In this document: positions 16,655 to 25,243 of the stretch, in pieces | Position numbering within the stretch: position 1 is the stretch's first letter | Layout: each line of letters starts with the position of its first letter | NCBI RefSeq assembly: GCF_012910785.2 | Contig: NZ_WTVH02000010.1 | Span: 248,001-312,000 of the forward strand | Source: Aromatoleum buckelii | Lineage (GTDB): Bacteria; Pseudomonadota; Gammaproteobacteria; Burkholderiales; Rhodocyclaceae | Direction of reading: 5' to 3' | DNA length: 64,000 nt | Program-made: the position numbers and the translations under genes | Notes under the pieces: generated by a model | The model's database searches: none | Told to the model about the DNA's origin: nothing | Seen by the model: the letters and a program-made list of their open reading frames with translations, nothing else

Positions 16655-17506
16655 ATGAACCCTTCCGACACCCACGACCACGGCGCCGAGGCATCGCCGT
16701 TGGGCCAGTCCGTCGTCTATCGCGACAGCTACGCCCCGGAACTCCTGTTTCCGATCGCGCGGCAGATCAAGCGCGACGAACTCGGCCTCGCCCCCGACAC
16801 GCTTCCTTTCGTCGGCGAGGATCTGTGGAACGCGTACGAACTGTCATGGCTGAACTCGCGCGGCAAGCCGGTCGCCGCGATTGGCACGTTCCGCGTTCCG
16901 GTCAGCTCACCGCGCCTGATCGAGTCGAAATCGCTGAAGCTCTACCTGAACTCTTTCAACCAGCACCGATTCGTCGATCCGACGCTCGTGCATGACACGC
17001 TGACGCGCGACCTGTCCGGCGCAGCGGGCGCGCCAGTGGCGGTGTCGATCGAGATTCTGTCGCGCCGGCCGACGCGTGTTTTCGGCTACCCGCACGGTGT
17101 GTTGCTCGACGAGATCGACATCGAGATCGACACCTACCAGACCGACCCTGCTTTCCTGCAAACCGACTTCAGTGCCGACGAAGTCAGCGAGACGCTCTAT
17201 TCGCATCTGCTGAAATCCAACTGTCTCGTCACCGGCCAGCCCGACTGGGGGACCGTCGTCGTGCGCTACATCGGTCCGCCGATCGACCGCGCGGGCCTGC
17301 TGCGCTACATCGTCTCGTTCCGCAGCCACAACGAGTTCCACGAGCAATGTGTCGAAAGAATCTTCTGTGATGTGCTGCGCCGCTGTGCGCCGCGACATCT
17401 GGCAGTCTGGGCGCGCTACACGCGGCGCGGCGGGCTCGACATCAATCCCTTCCGCTCGACCGGCCACTTCACGCAGTTCGACAATGTCGCCGAAGTGCGG
17501 CAATAA
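16655..17506 (+). CDS. queF: NADPH-dependent 7-cyano-7-deazaguanine reductase QueF
   Basis: Reduces preQ0 to preQ1 in queuosine tRNA modification. The 283-residue length matches the two-domain (long, E. coli-like) type. The active-site Cys is in the segment SNCLVTGQPDWG, and the substrate-binding stretch SFRSHNEFHEQCVERIF follows. The ATG at 16655 is chosen over much longer upstream readings because the protein then begins like its family (SVVYRDSYAPELLFPIARQ). No preQ1 riboswitch could be recognised upstream. Confidence 0.95.
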   Translation: MNPSDTHDHGAEASPLGQSVVYRDSYAPELLFPIARQIKRDELGLAPDTLPFVGEDLWNAYELSWLNSRGKPVAAIGTFRVPVSSPRLIESKSLKLYLNSFNQHRFVDPTLVHDTLTRDLSGAAGAPVAVSIEILSRRPTRVFGYPHGVLLDEIDIEIDTYQTDPAFLQTDFSADEVSETLYSHLLKSNCLVTGQPDWGTVVVRYIGPPIDRAGLLRYIVSFRSHNEFHEQCVERIFCDVLRRCAPRHLAVWARYTRRGGLDINPFRSTGHFTQFDNVAEVRQ

Positions 17507-17554
17507 ATCCGCACGCTTTCCGGGCCGCCCGATGCCGCAGCGCACCGCTCGCCG

Positions 17555-17908
17555 CTAATACAGGTCGGTGAAGCGCCCGAGCCACAGCCAATCGACGCCG
17601 AGCAGCACGACGACGATCAGCGCCCAGCACGCGACGACGAAGCAGCCGGCCGCGAGAACGTCCGCGCCGACGTGGCACAGCGCACCTCCGGCGCTGTAGG
17701 ACAGCCCCGTCAGGATCACCCATTTCATGATGAAGCCGGGCAGATACACGCGCATCGCGCGGTTGTGGCGGTAGTTCTGCTGGCGCTCGAAGCGGCTGCC
17801 ACGCGTGACGTCGCGAAAATACTGGAACGGCCACAGAAAACGGTAGGCCAGACGCCACAGCGGCTCGCGGGGCCGGGAGAAGTCCGATTGCTGGTCGCCA
17901 ACACTCAT
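17555..17908 (-). CDS. Small integral membrane protein, unknown function
   Basis: A 117-residue protein with a basic, aromatic N-terminal part (RLAYRFLWPFQYFRDVTRGSRF region) and two hydrophobic helices (FIMKWVILTGLSYSAGGAL; LAAGCFVVACWALIVVVLLG). I do not recognise the family. The ATG at 17908 has an AGGGG-type ribosome site six bases upstream, so it is preferred to the start ten codons earlier. It is convergent with queF. Confidence 0.65.
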   Translation of the reverse strand: MSVGDQQSDFSRPREPLWRLAYRFLWPFQYFRDVTRGSRFERQQNYRHNRAMRVYLPGFIMKWVILTGLSYSAGGALCHVGADVLAAGCFVVACWALIVVVLLGVDWLWLGRFTDLY

Positions 17909-18309
17909 GAGTCGCCCCTTCGTCCCTGGCCGCAACATACGGGATGACGCGGCTTGCGCGAGACCGTTGCGCAGGCGTATTTCGGTCGGGCCACTGCCAA
18001 TATCCCTGCCGGCGCGTGTCTCGTCCGGTGTTATGAGCCTGCCTTATGCTGGGGAGCGTTTCTCGCCTCGAACAGTTCCAAGCGAGGAGAACATTCCCCG
18101 CGGGGACGCTGCGCCGCATGCTCTGCATTCCGGGCAGGAAAGTCGACGTCAACGCAAACCGGGACCGGGGCGTTGATTGTTTGGATTCGGGTAAAGCGCT
18201 GGCGAGACTTGAACCGAGATCGCGCAACAGTGTTGCGCCATAGTCAAATCCGGGTCGCTGGTTTAATATCCGGCCACCTTTTTACACCACCCCTGATGAG
18301 GAAAAGAGC
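17909..18309. other. 401-base intergenic region
   Basis: The stretch between the small membrane protein and the cytochrome c gene holds short open frames, but none has a convincing ribosome site or protein-like composition. The only clear structure is a 17-base perfect palindrome near 18230. No tRNA or known RNA was recognised. Confidence 0.5.
18222..18238. promoter_or_regulatory. Perfect 17-base palindrome upstream of cytochrome c
   Basis: GCGCAACAGTGTTGCGC has two perfect 8-base arms around a single central base. It lies 72 bases before the cytochrome c start and has no T-run. It is a likely operator for a dimeric regulator; it does not match the FNR/ANR consensus. Confidence 0.5.
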
Positions 18310-18618
18310 ATGAAACTGTTCGTTGCCGCCGCGGTTGCCGCTGGCCTGCTGTCCGCCGCTCCGGCGTTCGCCTCCGCTGAACTGGCCAAGGCCAAGAATT
18401 GCCTCGCCTGTCATGCGGTCGACAAGAAGCTGGTCGGCCCCTCGTACCAGGACGTGGCGAAGAAATACGCCGGTCAGGCCGACGCGGTCGCCAAGCTCGC
18501 CGACAAGATCCAGAAAGGTGGTTCGGGCGTGTGGGGGCCGGTGCCGATGCCGGCGAACCCGCAAGTCACCGCCGATGAAGCCAAGCTGCTCGCCACCTGG
18601 GTGATGTCGCAGAAGTAA
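18310..18618 (+). CDS. Cytochrome c551/c552-type monohaem protein
   Basis: Soluble periplasmic electron carrier of 102 residues. A signal peptide (MKLFVAAAVAAGLLSAAPAFA) is followed by the haem-binding motif CLACH (about residues 33-37) and an axial Met in WGPVPMPANP. Length and layout match bacterial c551/c552 cytochromes that feed terminal oxidases or nitrite reductase. A terminator follows directly, so it is a one-gene transcript. Confidence 0.93.
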   Translation: MKLFVAAAVAAGLLSAAPAFASAELAKAKNCLACHAVDKKLVGPSYQDVAKKYAGQADAVAKLADKIQKGGSGVWGPVPMPANPQVTADEAKLLATWVMSQK

Positions 18619-18634
18619 TCGGTGGCACGTCGGA

Positions 18635-18662
18635 AAAGCCAGCCGCGAGCTGGCTTTTTTTT
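18635..18662 (+). terminator. Rho-independent terminator after cytochrome c
   Basis: AAAGCCAGC and GCTGGCTTT form a perfect 9-base stem around a CGCGA loop, followed by further T residues. It starts 16 bases after the cytochrome stop. Confidence 0.92.
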
Positions 18663-18699
18663 GCGTCCGTTCGAGGAGGCAGTGGCCGTCGGGCTCAGT

Positions 18700-20856
18700 T
18701 CAGAAACTGGCCGGCGGCCTCGTCATCCACGCGATGGTTTCATTTGGCGGAGTGGGGCGCGAATAGTAGAAGCCCTGCATCACGTCGCATCCGAGAGCGC
18801 GTAGCGTTTCGGCCTGCGCCGGGCGTTCGATGCCTTCGGCGATCAGTTGCAGCCCGAAGCCACGCGCAATGCCTGTGATTGCCGAGATGATCGGGTTCGT
18901 CACGGGCCCGTCGAGGTCGCGCACGAAGCTGCGGTCGATCTTCAGCGTGCTGACGGGGATTTTCTGCAGATACGCAAGCGCCGAATAACCGGTGCCGAAA
19001 TCGTCGATCGCGATGCCGAGGCCGGCATCGCGCAGTTGCCTCACCTTGTGCGCGACGAGCGCCGTATCCTGCATCATCATGCTTTCGGTGATTTCGAGAT
19101 CGAGACGGCCGGGCGGAATGTCGTGCCGTTGCAGGCAGTCGATGACTGCGGAGACGATGTCCTCCCGTTCGAAATCGTGCGTCGACAGATTGAGCGACAT
19201 CTTCAGGTCGGCAAACCCTGCCTGTCGCCACTGCGCCAGTTGCCCGCATGCCTCATTCAACACCCAGCGGCTGATTTCGCCGATCAGGCCGAGTTCCTCG
19301 GCGAGCGGGATGAACAGATCGGGGGCGACGAAACCGTGGGCCGGACGGTTCCAACGCAACAAGGCCTCGGTGCCGACGACCCGTTGTTGCGAAAGGCTGA
19401 CCTGCGGCTGGAAGTAAAGCTGCAATTGCGAGTGGTCGATTGCCGCGCGCAGATCGTTCTCGAGCGTAATGCGGTCATGGTGGTGGTGGTTGAGTTCAGG
19501 GTCGAAAAACCGGAAACCGTTTTTTCCCGAACGCTTGACCTGATACATCGCGATGTCGGCGTGTTGCGTCAGGGCTTCGGCAGTCCCGCCGTCGCGCGGG
19601 TAGAGCGCGACGCCGACACTGGCCGTCGCGCGGAACTCGCCATGCCCGAGCGTGAACGGCGTATCGAGCGCCTCGAGGATCTTGCGCGCAGCAGTTTCGG
19701 CATCGCGGGCGTGGCCGATGTCCGGAAGCAGGACGGTGAACTCGTCGCCGCCGAGGCGCGCCAGCGTGTCGCCGCGTCGCAGTGCAGCGGACAGGCGCGC
19801 TGCGATACCGCGCAGCAGCGCGTCGCCCTCGGCGTGGCCGTAGCTGTCGTTAACCAGCTTGAAGCGGTCGACATCGATGAACATCACGGCGAGCATGCCG
19901 CGCTGGCGCTGCGCCTGGACGATCGCCAGCTCGAGCCGGTCCTTGAACAGCACCCGGTTCGGCAGCTGGGTGAGCTGGTCGTGATAGGCCTGGAAAGTGA
20001 TGATTTCTTCGGCGCGCTTGCGCTCGGAAATGTCGCGCGCGACGCCGTAGAGCCCGCAGGGACGCCGGTCGGGGCTCGCGGCGAGCATCGGCGTTGCCTG
20101 CAGCGCCACGGTGACGTATCCGGCTCCGGCGTGCATTGGGCGGCGCAGGCGCAGTTCGACGGAAAAGGCAGCATCAGCCCCCTTTTGTTCCGCCTCCAGC
20201 AGGCGTTCGATGCGCTCCGCGTCTTCCGGCATCACGAGCGACAGGAACGGAGTGCCGATCAGCTGGTCGCGCTCGAATCCGAGGAGGTTTTCGACGCGCG
20301 GGTTGAGGTAACTGAAGCGACCGGCGGTATCGAGCGTGAAGATCAGGTCCGGCGAACTCTCGACGAGATAGCGGTGCAGTCGTTCGGACGCGCGCAGGCG
20401 CCGGCTCATCGCCTGGTTCGCGCGCTCCAGCGCCGTCTTGTGCAGCGCGCCGTGCACCGCGCGCTGCAGCTGCGCGACATGGTAGGGCTTGCGCACGAAG
20501 TCGTCCGCCCCGCGTCGCAACGCGCCGATCGCGGCGTCGATCGCATCTTCGCCCGAAATCATGATCACGGCTTCGCTGCGGCGACGGCTCGCGAGCCAGT
20601 CGAGCACGGCAAGACCGGTGCCGTCGGGCAGGCGGTAGTCGAGCAGGATCAGGTCGTACTGCGTGTCGCGCAGCCGTGCGATTGTTTCGGCGACGCTGGC
20701 GCAATCGTCGAAGCTGCGCCCTTCGCTTGCGAGCAGATGCGGCAGGGCGCGCCGCAGCGGTGCGTCGTCATCGACGACCAGGATGCGCGCCGAGGCGCAA
20801 TCCGTCCGAGAGTCGGATGCACTGTCATAGAAAGGCTCTTCTGCCGGAATAGCCAT
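18700..20856 (-). CDS. Response regulator with PAS, GGDEF and EAL domains
   Basis: Signal-transduction protein of 718 residues that probably makes and/or breaks c-di-GMP. The order is a receiver (ILVVDDD, acceptor Asp in LILLDYRLP, Lys in VRKP; about 25-140), a PAS domain (about 165-285), GGDEF with the intact motif LGGDEF (about 290-455) and EAL with TEALLRW, ITESMM and DDFGTGYS (about 470-710). All key residues for both enzyme activities appear present. It lies directly downstream of an HDOD-histidine kinase on the same strand with a 51-base gap, which makes that kinase its likely partner. Confidence 0.9.
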   Translation of the reverse strand: MAIPAEEPFYDSASDSRTDCASARILVVDDDAPLRRALPHLLASEGRSFDDCASVAETIARLRDTQYDLILLDYRLPDGTGLAVLDWLASRRRSEAVIMISGEDAIDAAIGALRRGADDFVRKPYHVAQLQRAVHGALHKTALERANQAMSRRLRASERLHRYLVESSPDLIFTLDTAGRFSYLNPRVENLLGFERDQLIGTPFLSLVMPEDAERIERLLEAEQKGADAAFSVELRLRRPMHAGAGYVTVALQATPMLAASPDRRPCGLYGVARDISERKRAEEIITFQAYHDQLTQLPNRVLFKDRLELAIVQAQRQRGMLAVMFIDVDRFKLVNDSYGHAEGDALLRGIAARLSAALRRGDTLARLGGDEFTVLLPDIGHARDAETAARKILEALDTPFTLGHGEFRATASVGVALYPRDGGTAEALTQHADIAMYQVKRSGKNGFRFFDPELNHHHHDRITLENDLRAAIDHSQLQLYFQPQVSLSQQRVVGTEALLRWNRPAHGFVAPDLFIPLAEELGLIGEISRWVLNEACGQLAQWRQAGFADLKMSLNLSTHDFEREDIVSAVIDCLQRHDIPPGRLDLEITESMMMQDTALVAHKVRQLRDAGLGIAIDDFGTGYSALAYLQKIPVSTLKIDRSFVRDLDGPVTNPIISAITGIARGFGLQLIAEGIERPAQAETLRALGCDVMQGFYYSRPTPPNETIAWMTRPPASF

Positions 20857-20907
20857 GGTTCTCCGATCCGATCAATGCATTCGCTGGACGGACAATAATG
20901 CCTCAGT

Positions 20908-22902
20908 TCAGGCATTTGTATCCAGAGGTAACAACAATTGGAAGCTGGTGCCGCTCCCGGCCTGGCTGCGGCAAAGAATCAGGCCGTGCCATTGCTCGAG
21001 GATTTCCTGGACGATCGACAGGCCGATGCCGTCGTGTCCGCTGCCTTTGTCGCTCGGGCGCGGACTGAAAAGATTCGCGAGCCGTTCCGCGGGCAGGCCG
21101 GGCCCGTTGTCGATCAGGCGGATTTCCAGGCATTGCCTGCCGTTCGCAAGCACCTGGCCGGGAACGGCGACCGAGAAGCGGCCTCCGGGGTGGAGGGCCT
21201 CGGCGGCATTGCGGAACAGGTTCAACAGCACCTGGCGCAGTGCCGAACCGGGGATTGCAGCGGCAGGCAGCGCGGCTGCGGCGCGCAACTCGAAATGGAT
21301 GCCGCGCCGGGCGAACAGGGACTCGCCGTACAGGCCTTGGAGTTCCTGCAGCAGCTCGGGGATGCGGCAGCGCGCGGGTTCGGGTTCGGCAACGGGAGGG
21401 CGGGCTGCCCGCTCCAGAAGGTCGGTGATGCGGTCAATCTCGCCGTGCAACGCGTCCATTTTTCCGGCGAGTCCTGTGACGCCCGGATGGTGCTGGGCGA
21501 CGAGGCCAAGATAACTCTTGATGACGGTGAGAGGACTGCGCGCTTCGTGGACGATGCGTCGGACATGTTCGCGATGATGCGCCTCGATGCGTTCTTCGGT
21601 TTCAGCGCGAGCCCTCTGCCGCTGGCTGAGATCGCGCAACGCCCGCGCAGCAGCGGTCGCGAGTGCCGCCACGACGCGGGCGACGGCGGGCGGCAGCGGG
21701 CTGAGCTCGTTGGCCGCGATGACGGCAACCCCTGTGCCGTCCTTCAATCCCAGGGGCACGCAGCGGATCCCTTCCCGGCCGAGCCAGCGCACGATGTGCC
21801 AGTCGGGGACGCTCCGGGGGGGAATGCCGGGACGCAGGAAACATGACGTAGGGCTCGCCGTGCGGGCCGCCAGCGCGATGATGCTGCTTTCGTCCTCGAG
21901 GCGCAGTCCCAATTCGCCATACGGTTGCGCAATGTCCTGCCCCGCGCCCAGCGGCAGCGCCTGGAGGATGCCGTGCCCGTCGGCAGCGACCACGAACACC
22001 GCCTCCGCATGGTTTCCGCACAGCAGGCGCAGCGCCATTGTCAGGCGCTCGGCGACGCGTTGCGGGTCGAGGTCGAAGAAGGCAGTGCGCAGGAGTCCGG
22101 ACAGCGCCGTGTCGAGCACCGGATCAAGACCCGATCCGCAAGAGGCTGCCGACCTGGCAACACGCGGTGCGCCGCTGCCCGTCCGTTCGTCACCCGGCTC
22201 ATCAGCCATTCCGTCGGTCAGCGCCTGCCGGGTCGAGGACTGCCGCACCAGGAAACCAACGTCGGTGCGCAGGCTCAGGAGCGCTTCGACGGTCAAGCCG
22301 CATCTCTGCGCTAGGCTTGGCAGCTCCTGTTCCCAACCCTCGCCGGCGAGTCGGCGCGCCGTGCGCAGCAGGAGCACGAGCGGATGGGCGGACAGGGCGG
22401 CTTCTTCCAGCGGATGGTCGAATGCCAGCGCGTCGGCAAGCGGGCCGGTGAGCCCGCACTGTGGGGCGACGACCGCGCCGAACGAGTGCCATAATCCAGC
22501 GAGATAGGCTTCATCGGGGTACGGGTAGCGCGTTTCCAGCGCGAGATGGAGCGCGCATTCGGCCACCATCAGGGCGTGGCCGGAGCGCAGGCGGGCATCG
22601 CGCTCGACAGGAGCCGCGTTCCAGGCGAGCTGCAGCAGCCAGGCGCGCAGCACGCTCGCACCGAGGACCTGCAGCCGCTGCGAGAGTTCGACGCGCAGCG
22701 TCGAGGCGAGGCGCTGGCGCGGCGGCAGCGGGGCAGCGACGAAAATCGAACAGAGCAGGGCCGGATCGCGCAGGATCAGCGACGCGAGCTCGTCCCAGTC
22801 GGGTGCGTCGGGAGCGAGCAGCCGCAGCGCATCCTCCCGGTGCTCGGCCAGCGGGGCGAAAGAACGGAAGGAGAAGAGGCCTTGCTCGGACAGGACCGTC
22901 AT
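20908..22902 (-). CDS. HDOD-domain sensor histidine kinase
   Basis: Cytoplasmic kinase of about 664 residues. The N-terminal third is an HDOD domain (about 20-230), the middle resembles a GAF sensor (about 265-430), and the C-terminus has a phosphoacceptor His in HEARSPLTVIKSYLGLV and an ATPase domain with NLFRNAAEAL (N box) and DNGPGLP plus GHDGIGLS (G boxes). No membrane helix is seen. The start is uncertain: an ATG at 22998 adds 32 residues of non-domain sequence, and neither site has a good ribosome-binding sequence. It is followed by a response regulator with GGDEF-EAL output. Confidence 0.85.
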   Translation of the reverse strand: MTVLSEQGLFSFRSFAPLAEHREDALRLLAPDAPDWDELASLILRDPALLCSIFVAAPLPPRQRLASTLRVELSQRLQVLGASVLRAWLLQLAWNAAPVERDARLRSGHALMVAECALHLALETRYPYPDEAYLAGLWHSFGAVVAPQCGLTGPLADALAFDHPLEEAALSAHPLVLLLRTARRLAGEGWEQELPSLAQRCGLTVEALLSLRTDVGFLVRQSSTRQALTDGMADEPGDERTGSGAPRVARSAASCGSGLDPVLDTALSGLLRTAFFDLDPQRVAERLTMALRLLCGNHAEAVFVVAADGHGILQALPLGAGQDIAQPYGELGLRLEDESSIIALAARTASPTSCFLRPGIPPRSVPDWHIVRWLGREGIRCVPLGLKDGTGVAVIAANELSPLPPAVARVVAALATAAARALRDLSQRQRARAETEERIEAHHREHVRRIVHEARSPLTVIKSYLGLVAQHHPGVTGLAGKMDALHGEIDRITDLLERAARPPVAEPEPARCRIPELLQELQGLYGESLFARRGIHFELRAAAALPAAAIPGSALRQVLLNLFRNAAEALHPGGRFSVAVPGQVLANGRQCLEIRLIDNGPGLPAERLANLFSPRPSDKGSGHDGIGLSIVQEILEQWHGLILCRSQAGSGTSFQLLLPLDTNA

Positions 22903-23055
22903 CGGGTGACCGGGCGCTTTTGTCGGGACGATGGCGCATTCTAGGTGCGACGCGCTGCGCGCGATGTGACCGAATGCCTGCGGCAATGAATGCCGCATGC
23001 CAGATATTGCATCTCCGGAGGCGGTCGCCAGGAGGGTCGTCGGAGGCGAGCCGTT

Positions 23056-24192
23056 TCAGACCTGCAGGCTGTCCGCGAAGCCCAGCGCGCCGACGATCGC
23101 GCGGTTGATCTGCTCCGGAGCGATCTGCAGTTCCGCCGCCTGCTTCTGCAACGCCGCAGGGTCGAAGCTTTCGCACTTTTTCGCCAGCTTCAGGAAGGGC
23201 GCATAGGCGCCCTGATCCAGAAGCAGCGCGTCGCTGACCGCGGCGGGAAGGCTCATCTCTTCGAGGAGGCTGTGCATCGACGTCCCGAGCATGACGTCGA
23301 GCAGCGAAAATGCGCCCGTGATGAACAGGTTGTCACGCTCGGACTTGTCGAAGAACGACGCGCCGATCTCCTCCATGAAGCGGCCACGCGAAATCGATGT
23401 CTGCATCATCGCTGGCGCACCCGGATCGCGGTTTGCGGTAACCAGCAGCAACGACAGCCATTTGTGCAGTTTTGCGTAGCCCAGGATGCTGACCGCATGG
23501 CGGAAGGACTGGATCTCGCACATCAGCCCGAATCCGGCGGAGTTGATGTAGCGCAACAGCTTGTAGGAAACCGCCACGTCCTGGCGCAGCACGGCCTCGA
23601 TCTCGCAGAGCTCGGCGTTGTTGCGCACGAGCCCGATCAGCCGGACGAGTTGCGCGTGCGCCGGCGACAGCTGCTTCGGTGGCTGGTTGCCGTGCAGGAA
23701 GAACCAGCCGGAAGCGCCGTCGTAGCCCGACTGGATAGCCTGCCCGAAGGCGTCCACATTCGCCAGTCCCCACGCGAGGGCAATGCCGGGCGAACCCGAA
23801 GGCAGCTGATGCTTCCTGCTGTCCATCAGGACGAAGCGCCAGTCGTAGCCGGCCGGCACAGGCGTTCCCGGCGAGAACCAGCTCAGGCACACGCTGACGC
23901 CGGCTTCGCGCAGCTGCGGCAGCAAGGCCTGGGTCTGCGGATGGGCGAGGGCCTGCACCGGGATCTCGATCATCGCGTTCGTTGGCGCCTGCCATTTCAT
24001 CAGCTCTGGCGTCGGCACGAGTTTGCCGAGGCAGAGGAAAACGGGGTGATGGGTCGGCCACGTCTCGCCGAGTCCGTTGAGCATTTCCACCACGGCGGCG
24101 ATATGCGGGCCATGGGCAATCAGGCGGTTCGCGGTAATCGCCCGGTTGCGGTTAACGACCGGTTCACGCGTGAGAAAGGCGGTGTCGGCCAT
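23056..24192 (-). CDS. EAL-like/HDOD signalling protein (YuxH type)
   Basis: Protein of 378 residues with the layout of YuxH-type regulators: a degenerate EAL-like N-terminal half (about 1-190; no EAL motif or metal ligands recognised) and a C-terminal HDOD domain (about 195-375; KLLRYINSAGFGL and FRHAVSILGYAKLHKWLSL). It should bind rather than hydrolyse nucleotides, if it does either. The stop of the upstream reductase gene is four bases before its ATG, so the two are co-transcribed, and the HDOD kinase gene follows. Confidence 0.85.
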   Translation of the reverse strand: MADTAFLTREPVVNRNRAITANRLIAHGPHIAAVVEMLNGLGETWPTHHPVFLCLGKLVPTPELMKWQAPTNAMIEIPVQALAHPQTQALLPQLREAGVSVCLSWFSPGTPVPAGYDWRFVLMDSRKHQLPSGSPGIALAWGLANVDAFGQAIQSGYDGASGWFFLHGNQPPKQLSPAHAQLVRLIGLVRNNAELCEIEAVLRQDVAVSYKLLRYINSAGFGLMCEIQSFRHAVSILGYAKLHKWLSLLLVTANRDPGAPAMMQTSISRGRFMEEIGASFFDKSERDNLFITGAFSLLDVMLGTSMHSLLEEMSLPAAVSDALLLDQGAYAPFLKLAKKCESFDPAALQKQAAELQIAPEQINRAIVGALGFADSLQV

Positions 24193-24196
24193 GGTT

Positions 24197-25222
24197 TCAG
24201 CGACCCGCGTCGGAAGCGAAAGTGAAGGCGTCGGAGAAGAAAGCTTCTGCGCGCAGGTGACGCTCGGCGACGAGATCTCGGCGCGCCGCGTCGATCATCG
24301 CCGGAGCGCCGCAGGCATACACTTCATGGGCGGAGAGATCGGGGAAGTCCTGCATCACGCCGTGGTGGACGAGGCCCGTCCGCCCGTTCCACGAGTCGCC
24401 CGGGCCGGGTTCGGAGAGGACCGGAACGTACCGGAAGCCGGGCAGCGACGATTCCCAGGAGCGGGCCAGGTCGTCGAGGTAAAGACCGGCGCGGTCGCGC
24501 GCGCCCCAATACAACGTCATCGGACGTCGTTCTCCGGTGCGGATCGCGTGCTCGACGATGCTCTTGATCGGCGCGAACCCGGTGCCGCCCGCGATCAGCA
24601 GCGCCGGTTCGGTGGCGCCTTCGTGCAGGCCGAAGCTGCCGAGCGGGCCTTCGAAGCGCAGGATGTCGCGCTCTTTCATCGTGTTGAACACGTGGTCGGT
24701 GAATTGTCCGCCGGGCACGTGCCGGACGTGCAGTTCGAGGTGATCGGCATCCTCCGGCGCATTGGCGATCGAGAAGCTGCGGCGGCCGCCGCCGGCGAGG
24801 ATGAAGTCGATGTACTGGCCGGCGTGGAAGCGGAAAGTCTCGCTGGTCGGCAGCTTCACCTCGACGATCATCACGTCGTGAGCGACGCGGCGCAGGCGCT
24901 GCACGCGGCAAGGCAGCTTCCTGACCGGGATGTCGCCGGCGCGGCGCACGTTGCGCGCTTCGAGGACGAGGTCGCTGCGGGCGCGGGCGCGGCAGAACAG
25001 CGCGAGGCCGGCGGCGCGCTCCGCGTCGGGCAGGGCGCTCGCCGAAACCTGGCCGATGTCCACCTCGCCGCTGAGCACCCGCCCCTTACATGCGCCGCAC
25101 GCCCCGTCGCGGCAGCCGTGTGGAAGCAGCAGTCCGGCCGCGAGCGCCGCGTCGAGAATGGTCTGGTCGTCTTCGGCGGTGAAGCGCTGTCCGTCAGGCT
25201 CGAGTGAAATCTGGAACGGCAT
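24197..25222 (-). CDS. Ferredoxin-NAD(P)H reductase-type flavoprotein (AscD/CDP-glucoseen reductase-like)
   Basis: Electron-transfer enzyme of 341 residues. A plant-type 2Fe-2S domain comes first (cysteines in PHGCRDGACGACKGRV and a later LFCRA), then an FAD domain (RSFSIAN) and an NAD(P)-binding domain (GGTGFAPIKS; YACGAPAMID). This architecture is shared by CDP-6-deoxy-delta-3,4-glucoseen reductase, phenol hydroxylase reductase and similar proteins, so the electron acceptor is not determined. The ATG at 25222 is chosen because the ferredoxin domain begins there; the longer frame upstream runs across the divergent neighbour. Confidence 0.88.
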   Translation of the reverse strand: MPFQISLEPDGQRFTAEDDQTILDAALAAGLLLPHGCRDGACGACKGRVLSGEVDIGQVSASALPDAERAAGLALFCRARARSDLVLEARNVRRAGDIPVRKLPCRVQRLRRVAHDVMIVEVKLPTSETFRFHAGQYIDFILAGGGRRSFSIANAPEDADHLELHVRHVPGGQFTDHVFNTMKERDILRFEGPLGSFGLHEGATEPALLIAGGTGFAPIKSIVEHAIRTGERRPMTLYWGARDRAGLYLDDLARSWESSLPGFRYVPVLSEPGPGDSWNGRTGLVHHGVMQDFPDLSAHEVYACGAPAMIDAARRDLVAERHLRAEAFFSDAFTFASDAGR

Positions 25223-25243
25223 CGGGCGTGAGATAATTAAAAC

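Noticed and set aside
18046-18243. A 65-codon frame upstream of the cytochrome c gene.
   Set aside because: It has no ribosome site, lacks a recognisable fold and overlaps the palindrome region.
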